A stretch of DNA of 44,503 nt from Chlamydia trachomatis (GTDB taxonomy: Bacteria > Chlamydiota > Chlamydiia > Chlamydiales > Rhabdochlamydiaceae), in assembly GCA_945905275.1 (NCBI GenBank), contig CAMDPQ010000004.1:1-44503 (forward strand). Reading direction: 5' to 3'. A program made the translations under genes and the position numbers. Positions 43,210-44,503 of the stretch are shown in pieces (position 1 is the stretch's first letter; each line of letters begins with the position of its first letter). The notes below the pieces were generated by a model. That model was not told where the DNA came from. It was given only the letters and a program-made list of their open reading frames with translations, and made no database searches.

Positions 43210-43964
43210 TACCAAGCGGTAAAGCTTTGCATTGGGATGAAAGAAGAGATGTGATTATTCCAGGAGATACGGTAGAGACTCTCGCTTTTTGTACTACCCA
43301 CCTTCTCCATGCGTATAAAGAAGCTGTTCGATCCCATGGGTCTTTTTGTATAGCTCTTTCTGGGGGATCGACCCCAAAAAGCATCTTTAATAAGATGACT
43401 CAATCCCCTATCAAAGAGAAAATTGATTGGTCAAAGATTCATCTTTTTTGGAGTGATGAAAGAAGCGTGCCAGCCGATCATCCAGATAGCAATTACCGTA
43501 TGGCTATGGACGCAGGGTTTTCTTCTATGGCTATTCCTAAAGAACAAATCCATCGGATGGTAGCGGAACAAGATATCGATGAGCAGGCAAAAGCCTATGA
43601 AGAGACCATACAACGTATCCTCCAAAAACGCCCTTTTGATTATATTATGCTGGGCATGGGAGAGGATGGACATACAGCGTCTCTATTCCCTAATACCCTC
43701 GGGCTATCTGAATCACAAAAACTAGTTTGTGCTAATTGGATCCCTCAAAAAGAGACATGGAGAATGACCCTTACCTACCCATGTATTAATGAGGCATCTC
43801 ATATCGTTATTTATGTCTTAGGGGCCGGAAAAAACCAGACCTTACTATCCGTGCTTCATGAGCATAAACCCTTTACAGACCATCCGATCATAAAAATCGG
43901 AACGCCCGCACATAAGGCCTTATGGATCTGTGATGCGGCAGCTGCAGATGGGCTTAAAAAATAA
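43203..43964 (+). CDS. pgl: 6-phosphogluconolactonase
   Basis: Hydrolyses 6-phosphogluconolactone, the product of zwf, to 6-phosphogluconate. The NagB/DevB-type fold shows IALSGGSTPKSIFNKM, KIHLFWSDERSVPADHPDSN and DYIMLGMGEDGHTASLFPNT, with conserved active-site residues. The 253-residue length fits. The ATG lies seven bases inside the end of opcA. The order zwf-opcA-pgl is therefore a complete oxidative-pathway entry. Chlamydia calls it devB. Confidence 0.93.
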   Translation: MLIPSGKALHWDERRDVIIPGDTVETLAFCTTHLLHAYKEAVRSHGSFCIALSGGSTPKSIFNKMTQSPIKEKIDWSKIHLFWSDERSVPADHPDSNYRMAMDAGFSSMAIPKEQIHRMVAEQDIDEQAKAYEETIQRILQKRPFDYIMLGMGEDGHTASLFPNTLGLSESQKLVCANWIPQKETWRMTLTYPCINEASHIVIYVLGAGKNQTLLSVLHEHKPFTDHPIIKIGTPAHKALWICDAAAADGLKK

Positions 43965-44023
43965 AAGACTTGCTTTTTCTGACAGTTACCCTCTATATCC
44001 TGGAAGAAATAGCGAGGCGTGAT

Positions 44024-44503
44024 ATGATCAAAAAAACCCTATCTTTCGTTCATTTACTAACCAACATCCCCTATATCTGTGTAAGCATTATCCTATTTTC
44101 TATTGCTTGTTTAATTATTGTCTGGTCAGCGCATGATATCATCAAGCTCATCTTGACTAGCAGCGTCAGAAGCTCTGCAATGTTTTTAAATCAGATTATG
44201 GACGAGGTCGCCTACATCGTCTTTGCGGTGGCTGTCTCCGATGTAGCCAGATACTTACTGGTCGAAGAAGTTTTACGCAGCAAGGAAACACGTCCTTTAT
44301 CTGAAAAACGAAGAGCTCTATTAAACTTGATTTTAATTATAGCCGCAGCCTTTGCATTAGAGGGACTGATTCTCACTCTCCAAATAGCAAAAACAACGAT
44401 TGAGAAATTAACCTATCCGATTTTGCTTTTGGTGGTCTCGTCTATCTTACTTATCTCTTTAGGGATCTATCAAAAATTAACCTCGAGTCAACAAAAAAAC
44501 TAA
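44024..44503 (+). CDS. Membrane protein of unknown function
   Basis: 159 residues from the ATG at 44024 with four hydrophobic helices: about 9-31 (LLTNIPYICVSIILFSI), 50-75, 95-117 (LLNLILIIAAAFALEGLIL) and 125-150. A charged loop LLVEEVLRSKETRPLSEKRR lies between helices two and three. I do not recognise a family. GAGG lies six bases before this ATG; an upstream TTG at 43970 would add 18 residues. It follows pgl by 59 bases on the same strand and could be cotranscribed. The stop is the last codon of the window. Confidence 0.65.
   Translation: MIKKTLSFVHLLTNIPYICVSIILFSIACLIIVWSAHDIIKLILTSSVRSSAMFLNQIMDEVAYIVFAVAVSDVARYLLVEEVLRSKETRPLSEKRRALLNLILIIAAAFALEGLILTLQIAKTTIEKLTYPILLLVVSSILLISLGIYQKLTSSQQKN

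Noticed and set aside
1-44503. CRISPR array or replication origin
   Set aside because: No regularly spaced direct repeats of CRISPR size and no cluster of DnaA boxes was noticed; the only tandem repeats are in-frame coding repeats.

Overview
The window looks like a chromosomal segment of a Chlamydiae member outside the genus Chlamydia (an environmental or amoeba/arthropod-associated lineage of the Parachlamydiales type). The reasons are these: rpmG followed by a LolC/E-type permease and a LolD ATPase, the order I recall from Chlamydia; a lysine/alanine-rich Hc2-like histone; a GadC/XasA-type antiporter; a divergent carrier resembling the ATP/ADP translocase (TLC) superfamily; zwf and pgl side by side; and DUF4116-repeat, RHS and IS66/IS30 fragments of the sort that litter environmental chlamydial genomes. 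Genus cannot be told from the sequence alone. The left edge lies inside an IS66-family element. The right edge falls exactly on a stop codon.

Layout. 1-1.05 kb: IS66 TnpA start and degenerate DNA with two copies of an IS66-like terminal repeat. 1.1-3.3 kb: SMR exporter, membrane protein and, convergent, TsaC/Sua5. 3.6-6.2 kb: a DUF4116-repeat protein with a strong terminator, then a wrecked DDE transposase. 6.4-15.4 kb: small membrane protein, exported superoxide dismutase, an Inc-like membrane protein, a protein with an SH2-like C-terminus, ProC, PAP2 phosphatase, nitroreductase, HI0933-type flavoprotein, a 52-residue histone, periplasmic cyclophilin divergent from an exported glutaredoxin, and a 39-residue Pro/Gln-rich peptide gene. 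15.7-20.3 kb: GadC-like transporter, RarA, IS30 remnant, TsaD. 20.3-25.6 kb (minus): repeat-rich lipoprotein, then the tightly packed set guaC-like / HD phosphohydrolase / TLC-like carrier. 25.8-28.1 kb: LPS-core type glycosyltransferase, a 1.27-kb gene desert with a DUF4116 relic, and a DUF1328 protein. 28.2-33.5 kb (plus): rpmG, lolE-like, lolD, ugd, ispA. 33.5-36.3 kb: an island of relics (terminase, RHS, TipAS-type regulator, IS66-like end). 36.4-44.5 kb: malic enzyme, two SDR-type oxidoreductases, then zwf-opcA-pgl and a membrane protein.

How the genes work together. zwf, opcA and pgl abut or overlap and supply the oxidative branch of the pentose phosphate pathway. TsaC and TsaD are both needed for tRNA t6A. 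The LolE/LolD pair moves lipoproteins to the outer membrane. guaC, HD and carrier are spaced and overlapped like one transcription unit, which suggests a purine nucleotide-handling module. Candidate host-interaction products are the SH2-like protein, the Inc-like protein, the DUF4116 protein and the repeat lipoprotein.
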